This document shows positions 51,790-59,766 of a stretch of 61,976 nt of DNA, piece by piece. A program made the position numbers and the translations under genes. The stretch's first letter is position 1. Each line of letters opens with the position of its first letter. The stretch covers positions 1-61,976 of the IMG/VR virus record IMGVR_UViG_3300043410_000417; one strand, 5' to 3'. The notes beneath the pieces were generated by a model. The model was not told where the DNA came from. It saw only the letters and a list, made by a program, of their open reading frames with translations, and did not search any database. The DNA comes from a virus.

Positions 51790-53075
51790 TTAATAACCTC
51801 ACTAGAGTCTGCGACTTCTTTATCATCGCGAATTTCGAGAACGATCGGTAGGAACAAAGACTCTTCTCCAGCTTTGTTCTTGATTCTCATATTATACTTG
51901 ATCGCAGCGATTTTGTCAATTATTTCTTTACCGTAGGTCTTACGTTGGTCATCGGTAAAACCCGAGCCGACAGAGACTTTGATAACACCATCGGCAGATT
52001 CGCAAAGGATAGCGCCGAGCATTCCTGCATACTTGCCAGTACCTTCTTCGATACCAACAATCTTCAGGTCACACTCCATCTCACCTTTGAATTTAATCTG
52101 ACCTTTGGAACGTTTGTCTTCCCAGACACCGTTCATGTCTTTCAAGATGATGCCTTCTTCGCCACGTTGCAGCATTTCTTCGAATAGTGCCTTTGCAGTT
52201 TCGTAGTTCTCGACTTCCCAACTCTTAACCAGAGAAACCTTCTTCGGCATCTTCATTTCCTTCAAGACAGTGAAGCGAGATTTGTAGGTGAAGACACCCA
52301 CACCCTTCACAAAATCTTTATAAGGAATAACGTCCCAGATGGTTGCGTGGACTTTACGAGCCTCATCAATCTTGATCGTACCCTTGTTGGCTTTATTCAG
52401 GATACCGTTACCAGTTTGACGATCGAGGATGATACCCTTGTCAACAACAAGCAACTCACCATCAAACACATAGTTTGTGCCATCGGCTAGCTTGATAAAC
52501 TCTTCCTCGAGATTACCGAGTAGCTGAATCTCTTTACCGTTTCGGCTACGGAATTCGCACTTACCGTCCTTAACGATGGCGTTGAAACGCATACCATCCA
52601 TCTTCAGTTGGACGTAGGCGGGGAATGTGATTTTGTCCACCAGCTTCTGCTCGAAAGGAGAACAGAGCATGACAGGATATTCGTGGACAAGGTTATCCCA
52701 GACTGCGTTTGCGGTTGAGACTTGGACACCACACTTGAGGTCTTTCTGGATAACACGCTCAACGACCTTCGCGTTATCAGCAGTCACGTTTTCGAGGACA
52801 TATTGTAGATGTTCGATGGCAGCATTGCCAGTGACCTTTCGAGAAGCGAGCATGGTCACCAGTTGGTCCAGCGCCCAATCCAGATTGTCTCCGAGAGGGT
52901 TTTGGTTCGGGGTGTACGTAGGAATCTTGCGCTGATAGAATTGCGTGAAAGGATCGAGAGCCAGCCGAACAACTTCTTTTAGGTTTTCGTTGTCACTGTT
53001 TTTCTTCAGCTGTTCGATTTTGTAATTGCGGGATGCGTTGCTGGCTAGGTTCTCGAAAAATTCATTTAGATTCAT
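51786..53075 (-). CDS. 30: ATP-dependent DNA ligase (T4 gp30-type)
   Basis: A 429-residue ATP-dependent ligase: KMDGMRFNAI with the adenylated Lys near 157 (motif I KxDG), CEFRSRNGKEI (motif III region), YVFDGELLV (IIIa), EGIILKDM near 290 (motif IV) and KGQIKFKGEMECDLKIVGI (motif V). It seals nicks in lagging-strand and recombination intermediates. Similar in length to T4 gp30 (487) but shorter at the N-terminus. Follows three small genes. Confidence 0.93.
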   Translation of the reverse strand: MNLNEFFENLASNASRNYKIEQLKKNSDNENLKEVVRLALDPFTQFYQRKIPTYTPNQNPLGDNLDWALDQLVTMLASRKVTGNAAIEHLQYVLENVTADNAKVVERVIQKDLKCGVQVSTANAVWDNLVHEYPVMLCSPFEQKLVDKITFPAYVQLKMDGMRFNAIVKDGKCEFRSRNGKEIQLLGNLEEEFIKLADGTNYVFDGELLVVDKGIILDRQTGNGILNKANKGTIKIDEARKVHATIWDVIPYKDFVKGVGVFTYKSRFTVLKEMKMPKKVSLVKSWEVENYETAKALFEEMLQRGEEGIILKDMNGVWEDKRSKGQIKFKGEMECDLKIVGIEEGTGKYAGMLGAILCESADGVIKVSVGSGFTDDQRKTYGKEIIDKIAAIKYNMRIKNKAGEESLFLPIVLEIRDDKEVADSSEVIK

Positions 53076-53274
53076 TTTGTTTTACCAATTGTTTTAGAAA
53101 ATCTACGTTCTTTTCTGTTTCAGTTTTTGGAGTATACCTGCGTAGTAGGTCTTGTTCTTTTTGATCAAGTTCTTTTAGATGACGATCAAGTTCTTTGAAA
53201 GACTTAGTATCCCAGAGATGATATGCTTCGCTGTTATACGCGAGGAAAGTATCTTTATACTTAACACCCTTCAT
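53062..53274 (-). CDS. Hypothetical protein, 70 aa
   Basis: A charged helical peptide starting MKGVKYKDTFLAYNSEAYHL with LKELDQKEQDLLRRY in a coiled-coil-like heptad and a Lys-rich tail. It overlaps the ligase start. Not recognised. Confidence 0.55.
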   Translation of the reverse strand: MKGVKYKDTFLAYNSEAYHLWDTKSFKELDRHLKELDQKEQDLLRRYTPKTETEKNVDFLKQLVKQNESK

Positions 53275-53453
53275 TTCAATTCCTTAAAGGTTCTGTATCG
53301 AGTATCGAAACCGATGGGCTTCTTAAACTTCTTGATTGTTTTGGTGTTTACGTTATAGAATGCGACCATCTTCATTTTATCGTCAGTGACGTAGTAGATG
53401 TGATTCGTGACTGTGCCAACCCAGTCTTTAGTGGTTTCTTGGAGGACTCTCAT
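53271..53453 (-). CDS. Hypothetical protein, 60 aa
   Basis: Small beta-rich basic protein MRVLQETTKDWVGTVTNHIY containing KMKMVAFYNVNTKTIKKFKK. Overlaps the stop of the preceding gene and the start of the next one (ATGA types). Not recognised. Confidence 0.55.
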   Translation of the reverse strand: MRVLQETTKDWVGTVTNHIYYVTDDKMKMVAFYNVNTKTIKKFKKPIGFDTRYRTFKELK

Positions 53454-53686
53454 GCGATCACCTGAATACGAGGAGAGGCGTCAGTGTCCATGAACGCATT
53501 ACCTTGGACTGCAGCAGTGAAGAAATCAGTCTTGAACTTTTTATCTTCAACACCTTGCCAAACACGCTTGATGAACTTGGCACGGAAATCACCGTACATC
53601 TCGCTGATGGAAACCACCTGACCGACCATATAGCAATTGTCGATACCGTTAAAATCAAGACTCTTCACAATGTCGCCGACTTTCAT
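53450..53686 (-). CDS. Hypothetical protein, 78 aa
   Basis: MKVGDIVKSLDFNGIDNCYMV resembles the start of a KOW or SH3-type barrel; later EMYGDFRAKFIKRVWQGV. The start with GGAGTTATT upstream is chosen over the longer frame. First gene after the promoter at 53718-53746. Function unknown. Confidence 0.6.
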   Translation of the reverse strand: MKVGDIVKSLDFNGIDNCYMVGQVVSISEMYGDFRAKFIKRVWQGVEDKKFKTDFFTAAVQGNAFMDTDASPRIQVIA

Positions 53687-53717
53687 AATAACTCCTTCTC
53701 GATTCATCATAAGAGTT

Positions 53718-53746
53718 ATTATACATCAATCCTGCAACTTTGTCAA
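53718..53746 (-). promoter_or_regulatory. Consensus sigma70-like promoter
   Basis: TTGACA (53741-53746), 17 bases, TATAAT (53718-53723), with TTGATG preceding the -10. It drives the small-gene, ligase, dexA and polymerase run. Confidence 0.85.
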
Positions 53747-53760
53747 GCCCTAAATGACAA

Positions 53761-53781
53761 AACCCCACACTTGGTGGGGTT
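53761..53781 (-). terminator. Hairpin terminator, duplicate of that at 21297
   Basis: AACCCCAC/GTGGGGTT hairpin identical over 21 bases to the one at 21297-21317, with matching flanks and a promoter immediately downstream. Confidence 0.7.
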
Positions 53782-53809
53782 ATTAAAAGTAATACTTTAG
53801 GTTTACTTT

Positions 53810-54094
53810 TTAGATCGTTCCTGCGGGGACGATCTGAATACCAGAACCGAATACACGGCGATATTCATTTTCCATTTTAGGGTCTGCATCGGCTACTGCT
53901 GCAACAGCCGAATTATTAAGAGTAATATTACCGACCGCATATGGCATGTATGGAGCAACTCCAACACCCATTCCACGTTCAGTTTGCTGCATCATAATAG
54001 ATGCAGGAGATTCTAAAGTATAAGTTCCATCGGAATTAGATTTAACTTCAGAAATTAACTCTTCACCATTAATCAATTTAAACACTTTAATCAT
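53810..54094 (-). CDS. LSm-like hypothetical protein
   Basis: A 94-residue protein: MIKVFKLINGEELISEVKSNSDGTYTLESPASI has the beta-strand spacing of an Sm/LSm-like fold, followed by Ala-rich and Gly-rich segments (GVGVAPYMPYAVGN). The start has GAGGAATAAT upstream. Similar small proteins are common in aquatic T4-like phages. RNA binding is inferred from the fold, not shown. Confidence 0.65.
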   Translation of the reverse strand: MIKVFKLINGEELISEVKSNSDGTYTLESPASIMMQQTERGMGVGVAPYMPYAVGNITLNNSAVAAVADADPKMENEYRRVFGSGIQIVPAGTI

Positions 54095-54095
54095 A

Positions 54096-54296
54096 TTATT
54101 CCTCAACTAGGGTTTCAATAAAATCTGCTGCTTTATTTTGATCTAAAAAGAACTTAATAATAGTTTTATCAGAATCAAATGTATGCTGCGCCACGACCAT
54201 TATGTATTTGTTTTTATATACGGATACTTTAAGAAACCATTCTCCCCTGCGCACCAACACGAAGGATATTAGATTGGGGGAGAGTTTGGCTTTCAT
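54096..54296 (-). CDS. Hypothetical protein, 66 aa
   Basis: MKAKLSPNLISFVLVRRGEW with VSVYKNKYIMVVAQH and a C-terminal helix; a small alpha/beta protein that I do not recognise. Its TAA is adjacent to the ribosome binding site of the next gene. Confidence 0.5.
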   Translation of the reverse strand: MKAKLSPNLISFVLVRRGEWFLKVSVYKNKYIMVVAQHTFDSDKTIIKFFLDQNKAADFIETLVEE

Positions 54297-54305
54297 ATAA
54301 CATAT

Positions 54306-54863
54306 TTAGATGTTACGTCTCCAGTAAAAATCAAATGCGTTATAATTTTGTTTATACAACATATCGTATAAAGCGATTCTATCCATGTATGCATCACGCA
54401 TGTGGGTGGCAGGGGTAGGAGGTTCAACCTTAACTTCTGCGTCGGTTTCTCCATATTCGCTAACAACGACCATATCGTTCTTAGAAGCGATATGACGCAT
54501 GGCGCGATTCTCTGTCAGACAGTGCATGAACACTGTTGTGATATCTTTGGTGCGTAGCCAAGTCACTGCGCGATCGAACATTGATTGTGCTAGACCTTGA
54601 TTGCGGTAATCTGGATTAACAGAACATCCAAGTTCTGCCTGTCCGTTATAGATTGCAGCATGGCATGCGGCAATTAGGTTACCACCAATATGATCTACGC
54701 CAAACCATTTCGAATCGTCTTCGAATGACTTTTCCACATATTCCTGAATATATGTATCAGAAACAGTTCCACCAAAGCGTAGGCGTCGGTCTTCACCCTG
54801 TAGGGATTGAAGATGATAAACAATCTTCTGTTTATCCAGTACTGTTAGTTTACGTGCTACCAT
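54306..54863 (-). CDS. GNAT acetyltransferase
   Basis: A 185-residue GNAT-family protein with QAELGCSVNPDYRNQGLAQSMFDRA (around residues 75-98), the acetyl-CoA-binding loop R-N-Q-G-L-A, then MHCLTENRAMRHIASKNDMVV. The substrate may be an amino group on protein, tRNA, antibiotic or polyamine; no clue in context. Preceded by a GGGGC-GCAA-GCCCC hairpin 8 bases before the ATG that could modulate translation. Confidence 0.82.
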   Translation of the reverse strand: MVARKLTVLDKQKIVYHLQSLQGEDRRLRFGGTVSDTYIQEYVEKSFEDDSKWFGVDHIGGNLIAACHAAIYNGQAELGCSVNPDYRNQGLAQSMFDRAVTWLRTKDITTVFMHCLTENRAMRHIASKNDMVVVSEYGETDAEVKVEPPTPATHMRDAYMDRIALYDMLYKQNYNAFDFYWRRNI

Positions 54864-54891
54864 ATTAGAAGGGGCTTGCGCCCCTGTCCTT

Positions 54892-54963
54892 TACTTAACC
54901 TTACCTGTTTTGTATCTTCTAAAAGATTCTAGGAAGGATTGTAGTTTAGCAAGTAGTCTCATG
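54892..54963 (-). CDS. Putative small basic peptide, 23 aa
   Basis: MRLLAKLQSFLESFRRYKTGKVK overlaps the end of the Hsp20 gene (ATG across its stop). Amphipathic and basic. Could be a chance ORF; recorded at low confidence. Confidence 0.25.
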
Positions 54964-55441
54964 CTGCTTCATTTAGAAGAGTCTTTTCAGACTTTGCACG
55001 GACTGGTACTTTCTTAGACTTTTGTGTCTCAGGAATCAACTTTTCCAGAGCGATCTTCAACATACCGTTGAACAACTCAGCGTCCTTAACTTCAACTTGA
55101 TCGTTGAGAGCGAAAGAGCGAGTGAACGCACGAGAAGCGATACCCTTGAACAAGAAGTCGTTTGTTTCGTCAGTAGTGACGTTACCCTTAACGATCAACT
55201 TACCACCGTCGATCTCGATGTCAAGTTCGTTCTGACCGAAGCCAGCGACAGCCATCTCGATGACGTAGTGAGTGTCATCAACCTTGCGGATGTTGTATGG
55301 AGGGTAGTTTGGGACGTTCTTAGTCAAGTCGTCGTGCAGTTGCTGCATCTTGCGGAATTGTTCATCGAAGCCGACAAAGAACTTGTCGATATCTTTGAAA
55401 GTGTCTTGACTAAAGAAAGCAGGTACGAATTGCTTATTCAT
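54959..55441 (-). CDS. Small heat shock protein (Hsp20/IbpA family)
   Basis: A 160-residue alpha-crystallin domain protein: YPPYNIRKVDDTHYVIEMAVAGFGQNELDIEIDGGKLIVKG (residues about 46-86, cited as VIEMAVAGFGQNELDI and GGKLIVKG), then FTRSFALNDQVEVKDAELFNGMLKIAL with the conserved GMLKIAL near 128-134. It is an ATP-independent holdase that protects virion or host proteins; Hsp20 occurs in many aquatic T4-like phages. Leader of about 160 bases upstream is structured. Confidence 0.93.
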   Translation of the reverse strand: MNKQFVPAFFSQDTFKDIDKFFVGFDEQFRKMQQLHDDLTKNVPNYPPYNIRKVDDTHYVIEMAVAGFGQNELDIEIDGGKLIVKGNVTTDETNDFLFKGIASRAFTRSFALNDQVEVKDAELFNGMLKIALEKLIPETQKSKKVPVRAKSEKTLLNEAA

Positions 55442-55601
55442 GGTTTTCTCCTATTAAGCGAGTTAAAATAAAATGCGACTACCCAATTTGGCGTAGTCAA
55501 TCCTGCTTACTGTGGTACAGGGACACCTTTTCGTAGTGCCAGCCTTAGACGCTCCTAAGGTAGTAGAGTCTTTACGTTCCCATCCCGAGGGATAAAATTA
55601 T
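55442..55601 (-). promoter_or_regulatory. Structured leader upstream of hsp20
   Basis: A 160-base gap without ORF. Local hairpins: GACTAC/GTAGTC near 55473-55495 and CCTTAG/CTAAGG near 55535-55552. Plausibly a thermosensing or processing leader, but no known riboswitch consensus is seen. Confidence 0.35.
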
Positions 55602-55769
55602 TTAGGCAGCTGTTTGTTCAGCTTGCTCTGCTGCCATCAATGCAGCAACTTGAGAGTCACCTTGTTGCTTAATCTTAACGATCAAGTTAGCGACTTCATC
55701 GAATGGGTGCTTACCCAATACACGAAGAATAGTGTTTACTTCATTCACATCAAGTTCAAGTTTAATCAT
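55602..55769 (-). CDS. Conserved small protein, 55 aa
   Basis: MIKLELDVNEVNTILRVLGK followed by an Ala/Glu/Gln-rich C-terminal tail; this type of small protein is recurrent next to regA in T4-like aquatic phages, as I recall. The ATG overlaps the regA stop (ATGA). Function unknown. Confidence 0.65.
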   Translation of the reverse strand: MIKLELDVNEVNTILRVLGKHPFDEVANLIVKIKQQGDSQVAALMAAEQAEQTAA

Positions 55770-56185
55770 TTTGTTTTCTTTCCAATGTTATATTTCGGTA
55801 CAAGTTCCCATTGGTCTTTGTCCTTATAAGACACGACCTTAATTTGAGACAGAGAAGCCTTTTGCTCTGACTGCGTAGTATTTAGTATCTTTAACAGATC
55901 CCAATCAGCTAGCAGACCAGCGATAGCGTTTCGTCTCTCGATATCACCACTGGTGATGTTCGATTCTTTGCCGTCCAATGCAAACAGTTCTTTGAAATGG
56001 ACAATGAAGTATCTACCTTGCTTATGTAGGATGTGGCAAGATTGATACAACTTGTTTTCTTTTCTGGATGCGATGCCGATGCGAGTAAGAGTCTCTCGAA
56101 CCTTTAAGAAGTTATCAGGTTCTGGCAGTGTCACTTCAAGCATAGACTCGGGAGTCCAGTCGTAGTAAATCATCTCTACAGACAT
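55766..56185 (-). CDS. regA: RegA translational repressor
   Basis: A 139-residue RegA homologue: MLEVTLPEPDNFLKVRETLTRIGIASRKENKLYQSCHILHKQGRYFIVHFKELFALDG (compare T4 RegA in pieces: FLKVxETLTRxGIA, LYQSCHIL, YxIVHFKE) and C-terminal WxLVPKYNIG. It binds the initiation region of early mRNAs and represses their translation. It sits after gp62 as in T4. An extra 10-residue N-terminus precedes the T4-like start. Confidence 0.95.
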   Translation of the reverse strand: MSVEMIYYDWTPESMLEVTLPEPDNFLKVRETLTRIGIASRKENKLYQSCHILHKQGRYFIVHFKELFALDGKESNITSGDIERRNAIAGLLADWDLLKILNTTQSEQKASLSQIKVVSYKDKDQWELVPKYNIGKKTK

Positions 56186-56571
56186 TATTTTCCACCTTTG
56201 AATAGTTTTTCTTTTATCATCATCAAGTCTTCGTCTGAAAGAACCGTCAACGCTTCTCTCGCCTTCTCACTTGAATAGCCAAAATACTCTTTTACGAGTT
56301 GTAACGATTCAGTTTTGGGTTCTTTCTCAACCCACTTGCTAAATCGCTTCTTCTTAGAAATAGTATTTAGGAAAAACTGGAATTGCCACTTCGCTGGAAT
56401 ATCTGAATGCATATTCATTGCATTCGCAGGAAGGACAGTGTCGGGGAAATAACCTAATGCTCTGTTTACGATAAATTTAGTCTTGTTGTATTCCTTTTCG
56501 TTCTGAGGATCTTCTGCGAGCAAATCTTTCTTTGTAAGGTTGATCGCATTAACAAAATCAAATGGGCTCAT
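56185..56571 (-). CDS. 62: Clamp loader small subunit (T4 gp62-type)
   Basis: A 128-residue protein: SPFDFVNAINLTKKDL, then KFIVNRALGYFPDTVLPANAMN and WQFQFFLNTISKKKRFSKW. The residues match gp62-like proteins of aquatic T4-like phages and the gene order 44-62-regA supports this. It binds gp44 to load the sliding clamp. Shorter than T4 gp62 (187). Overlaps both neighbours. Confidence 0.88.
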   Translation of the reverse strand: MSPFDFVNAINLTKKDLLAEDPQNEKEYNKTKFIVNRALGYFPDTVLPANAMNMHSDIPAKWQFQFFLNTISKKKRFSKWVEKEPKTESLQLVKEYFGYSSEKAREALTVLSDEDLMMIKEKLFKGGK

Positions 56572-56888
56572 TTGAAACCAACTTCTTTCAGATTGTCTGA
56601 CGTAGCGAAGAATCTTTTTCCAGGAAATTTCTCTCCAAGAACCTTCTCAAGATCCATTCTGTTTGTAGCCTGACCCATGAACGCATCAGTATTGCTATCG
56701 AACACATAAAGGAAATCGCCGTTACGCTCAATCTTGATATTGATACCGTTCTGCTTTTCCTTATCTAGTTCATCTTCCATCTGATCGAGTAAACGCTCAA
56801 CAGTCTTCTTAGCCGCACGTTCACGCGACTCCCAACCGAAGATAAACCCTGCTACAAAAATCAAAAAGATAATAACGAATTGTTCCAT
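56568..56888 (-). CDS. Membrane-anchored hypothetical protein
   Basis: A 106-residue protein with an N-terminal transmembrane helix (MEQFVIIFLIFVAGFIFGW), a charged coiled-coil region and a C-terminal beta domain (KIERNGDFLYVFDSNTDAFMG). It is unexpectedly placed between gp44 and gp62. Not recognised. Confidence 0.55.
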   Translation of the reverse strand: MEQFVIIFLIFVAGFIFGWESRERAAKKTVERLLDQMEDELDKEKQNGINIKIERNGDFLYVFDSNTDAFMGQATNRMDLEKVLGEKFPGKRFFATSDNLKEVGFK

Positions 56889-56895
56889 AGCATCC

Positions 56896-57846
56896 TCACT
56901 TGAATTTACATTGGACCATAATTTCTGTTAGAGCAGCCATGATGTTCAGTTCGTGGTCTGCCACAAAAGCAGCTTTGTACTGATAGTCTGCAAGAATCAG
57001 AACCAGATTAGGGATTGTAGATGCGTCGATAGTTTCGGTGGCAGTATCGTACAGATCTCGGAACAAAGCAGTCGTATCGACATCAGTGTTCTTTCCAACC
57101 CACTTACGAACTTCAGGATAGTCCTTAGTCTTCATCATTCGGATCAAAGACTTCAGAGACTCTTCTGACATATTCACAAGAAGACCGCTATCAATCTTAC
57201 CAGAAACAGAGTAACGCTGAAGTTCGTTCAGAACTCGACGCCAGTCTGGGAAGTGTTTAGTGATCAGTTCTGCTACAACCTTAGAATCGAATTCAATCTT
57301 TTCTGCAGTTAGAATGTCCACGGCACGACGATAGAACGAAGCTGCAATCTTAGCCTTATCTGCAGCGTCAATCTTAAACTCGATAACAGCGCATCGGCTA
57401 TGGAGAGGTTCGATGATCTTCTGTTTGTAGTTACAGGTGAAGATGAATCGGCAGTTCGCAGAAAACTCTTCCATATAGTTACGCAAAGCTGGTTGCGTAG
57501 AGTTTGCCTGCATATAGTCAGCCTCATCCATAATGATGACTTTCTTGGCGTCAGTCAACGAAACAGAGGTAGCGAAACCTTTAACGAGGTCACGAAGTGT
57601 GTCGATATGACCACCAGTGTCAGAGCCGTTAAGAACGATATACTCTGCGCCGATCTCATTACATAGAGCCTTAGCGATTGTGGTCTTACCCACACCAGCG
57701 GTACCACACAAAATCATATGAGGCAGTTCACCCTGTGCCACATAGTCCTTAAAAGTCTTTTTCAGAGACTCGGGAAGAATACAATCATCAATCTTCTGTG
57801 GACGGTACTTCTCAACCCACAGAAACTGGTCATTACGAATATCCAT
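56896..57846 (-). CDS. 44: Clamp loader large subunit (T4 gp44-type AAA+)
   Basis: A 316-residue AAA+ clamp-loader ATPase: VEKYRPQKIDDCILP, Walker A CGTAGVGKTT at 47-56, Walker B KVIIMDEADYMQ near 104-115, sensor 1 RFIFTCNYKQKII and the SRC arginine finger in PLHSRCAVIE near 155-164. It opens and loads gp45 on primer-template junctions. The start at MDIRNDQ follows AAGGATTGCTA. Slightly larger than needed from upstream TTG. Confidence 0.95.
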   Translation of the reverse strand: MDIRNDQFLWVEKYRPQKIDDCILPESLKKTFKDYVAQGELPHMILCGTAGVGKTTIAKALCNEIGAEYIVLNGSDTGGHIDTLRDLVKGFATSVSLTDAKKVIIMDEADYMQANSTQPALRNYMEEFSANCRFIFTCNYKQKIIEPLHSRCAVIEFKIDAADKAKIAASFYRRAVDILTAEKIEFDSKVVAELITKHFPDWRRVLNELQRYSVSGKIDSGLLVNMSEESLKSLIRMMKTKDYPEVRKWVGKNTDVDTTALFRDLYDTATETIDASTIPNLVLILADYQYKAAFVADHELNIMAALTEIMVQCKFK

Positions 57847-57872
57847 TAGCAATCCTTCATAACAAATAAGAA

Positions 57873-57892
57873 GAGGGAGATTATACTCCCTC
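57873..57892 (-). promoter_or_regulatory. Hairpin between gp45 and gp44
   Basis: GAGGGAG-ATTATA-CTCCCTC, seven bp, in the 51-base gap between the two genes. The T-run is weak, so it may set the ratio of clamp to clamp loader by partial termination or processing. Confidence 0.5.
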
Positions 57893-57897
57893 TCGTT

Positions 57898-58554
57898 TTA
57901 GAAATCAAATGTAGAGTCAGCCTCAACTGCGACGTAGTAAACCAAGTCGCCAGCACCCTTGAAACGGGAGATTTTCTTGCTAGAGATACTCACAGTGTAA
58001 TCGCCTGGAAGCATTTTTAGGTTTTCGACCTTCAGGTTAACACGGAAAGTCTTGTCGGTAGTTCCAACAGGTTCGCTGAAAGAGTTACCAGTCGCGTTCT
58101 TCTTGTCGCCGACGACTGCAGTGATAGTCTCGCCATCACCGACAATGGATAGGTCAGTCGCGCGAAGGACAGACGCAGTACGATGAACCATATTCAACAT
58201 CGCTGCAGTCATATTGAATTCGATCTCTGCCTGAGGGAAAGTGATGCTCTTCTGTGGAGCAGTCAAAACAGATGCATCAGCAGCGAAATACTTGATGCTC
58301 ATATTACCTTGCTTGATGGTAACATACTTGGTGTCGAAGTCCAACTCTGGATCCTCGAACAAAGACATCGCACCCAAGAACTCATTCAAGTCATAGATAC
58401 CGAAGTCTGGGAAAGTCTCAGTGACAGTTGCGTCTGCCATAACGTTTTTCTGTGCGCTGATGGTAGCCAGCTTATTACCGCTCTTCAAAAGAAGGTTGCT
58501 GTTGATACCAGCGAAGTTCTTGATCAGACCGACGGTCTCTTTACTTAGTTTCAT
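57898..58554 (-). CDS. 45: Sliding clamp (T4 gp45-type)
   Basis: A 218-residue processivity clamp: MKLSKETVGLIKNFAGINSNLLLKSGNKLATIS, YDLNEFLGAMSLF near 80, and a C-terminal KISRFKGAGDLVYYVAVEADSTF. In T4-like phages the clamp also activates late transcription with gp33 and gp55, linking replication to the TATAAATA promoters found here. The start has GGAGAAAAT upstream; the longer frame has no site. Precedes gp44 by a hairpin. Confidence 0.95.
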   Translation of the reverse strand: MKLSKETVGLIKNFAGINSNLLLKSGNKLATISAQKNVMADATVTETFPDFGIYDLNEFLGAMSLFEDPELDFDTKYVTIKQGNMSIKYFAADASVLTAPQKSITFPQAEIEFNMTAAMLNMVHRTASVLRATDLSIVGDGETITAVVGDKKNATGNSFSEPVGTTDKTFRVNLKVENLKMLPGDYTVSISSKKISRFKGAGDLVYYVAVEADSTFDF

Positions 58555-58597
58555 ATTTTCTCCAATCAATAGTTACATTACTATGTATAAAGTATTT

Positions 58598-58614
58598 TAC
58601 CCCAAAGAGGGGTA
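58598..58614 (-). promoter_or_regulatory. Hairpin between DsbA-like and gp45 genes
   Basis: TACCCC-AAAGA-GGGGTA, six bp with a five-base loop, in the intergenic region. No T-run, so more likely a processing or attenuation site than a terminator. Confidence 0.4.
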
Positions 58615-58624
58615 AATGACAAAT

Positions 58625-58873
58625 TTATTTTGTGATCTTTTCGTAGATCTCTTCGAACTCTTCGTTCTCTTGCTGAGCCTGTTGGAAGTTTTGTTTGTGG
58701 TAAGTCTTGGCAATCTTACTTACAGTCTTCTTAGGGATCTGGTATTTGTCGGACAATTCCTTGACAGCCTCTTTGACGTAGTCGCGCTCACCTTCAGTGC
58801 GAGTCATTGAGTTGCTAATCTCCACGATAACTTTGTGGAAGTCTTTCTTGTCTTGATCTGAAATAATGGTCAT
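58625..58873 (-). CDS. DsbA-like double-stranded DNA-binding protein
   Basis: An 82-residue helical basic/acidic protein: DQDKKDFHKVIVEISNSMTRTEGERDYVKEAVKEL and SDKYQIPKKTVSKIAKTYHKQNF. This resembles the DsbA protein of T4-like phages (helical, YHKxN near the C-terminus), which stimulates late promoters. Position next to gp45 supports this. A modest-confidence call because the T4 match is weak. Confidence 0.65.
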   Translation of the reverse strand: MTIISDQDKKDFHKVIVEISNSMTRTEGERDYVKEAVKELSDKYQIPKKTVSKIAKTYHKQNFQQAQQENEEFEEIYEKITK

Positions 58874-59230
58874 TTAGATACTCTTGTAAAGTGCGCCAGC
58901 TGCAACGAATTGTTGTTTCCAACCCCATTCGTCGAGGACGAGTTGATTAAAAATATGTTCTTCGATTTCGATAACACTCTCAACAGACAACTCAAGCATA
59001 CGAATTGCACGGCTGTAGTTATCTTCGTAGGACATTGGAACAGAAGGAAACTTCTTGAAATCGAATTTGCTTAGGTCAGCAGTCTTCGCCATTTTTAGGT
59101 TCGCAGAAGCGATCTTAATAACAGCAACCTTATAGTCTTCGACAGACTCTTTGTAAGCAGCAATGTGCTTTTCTTTGTTCTCGCGAACAATATTCAGCAA
59201 CTCATCGCGTTGCATCTTAACTGAATTCAT
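58874..59230 (-). CDS. Conserved hypothetical protein, 118 aa
   Basis: Helical protein MNSVKMQRDELLNIVRENKE with YSRAIRMLELSVESVIEIEE; similar short proteins occur in aquatic T4-like phages near gp45. The start has AAGGAATGTT upstream. Function unknown. Confidence 0.6.
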   Translation of the reverse strand: MNSVKMQRDELLNIVRENKEKHIAAYKESVEDYKVAVIKIASANLKMAKTADLSKFDFKKFPSVPMSYEDNYSRAIRMLELSVESVIEIEEHIFNQLVLDEWGWKQQFVAAGALYKSI

Positions 59231-59256
59231 AACATTCCTTTTAATATCTAACATAA

Positions 59257-59766
59257 TCAATCGCAGCCTGAACTGCTGCTCCCAGAATCAGAAGAGCTAT
59301 AGCTCGAAGAACTATCAGAAGAAGAGTAAGACGAGTAGCTGGAAGAAGAACTGCTCTCATAACTACTACGCGAACAACTGTCATCGGATGATGAAGAACT
59401 GTACGAATAGGATGGAGTAGTATCCATCGCTGCAACCATATTGTTCATCATAATCATATTCGCCACTTCATCAGAGTCGGTGGCAACGCTACGAGAATAT
59501 GTCGGTTCAGATCTACGGGTGGTAGTCTTAGACGTAACAGTAGGAGCCTTTTGGACTGGTGTTGAAATGCGCTCATATGTCATACGCTCTGCTCGAGCAG
59601 CACGACGAGCCGCATCAGCACGTTCTTCCATCAGACGATAGGAAGCGATGGCACGTTCCATTTCTTTCTTCTTCAGAAGGTAGGACTTACGTGCAGAGTA
59701 TGCAGCAGCGAGTACAATGAGACCGCCGACTGCAAAAACAACTAACCAAAGGATATCAATTTGCAT
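59257..59766 (-). CDS. Membrane protein with Ser-rich tail
   Basis: A 169-residue protein: N-terminal transmembrane helix (LWLVVFAVGGLIVLAAAYSA), a basic Arg/Ala helix up to about residue 65, and a C-terminal half that is almost pure Ser/Tyr/Asp (SSYESSSSSSYSS...) ending GCD. Low complexity. Function unknown; the Ser/Asp tract could be phosphorylated or be a disordered linker. Its end overlaps nothing; the gene is coupled to 59756. Confidence 0.5.
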   Translation of the reverse strand: MQIDILWLVVFAVGGLIVLAAAYSARKSYLLKKKEMERAIASYRLMEERADAARRAARAERMTYERISTPVQKAPTVTSKTTTRRSEPTYSRSVATDSDEVANMIMMNNMVAAMDTTPSYSYSSSSSDDSCSRSSYESSSSSSYSSYSSSDSSSSYSSSDSGSSSSGCD

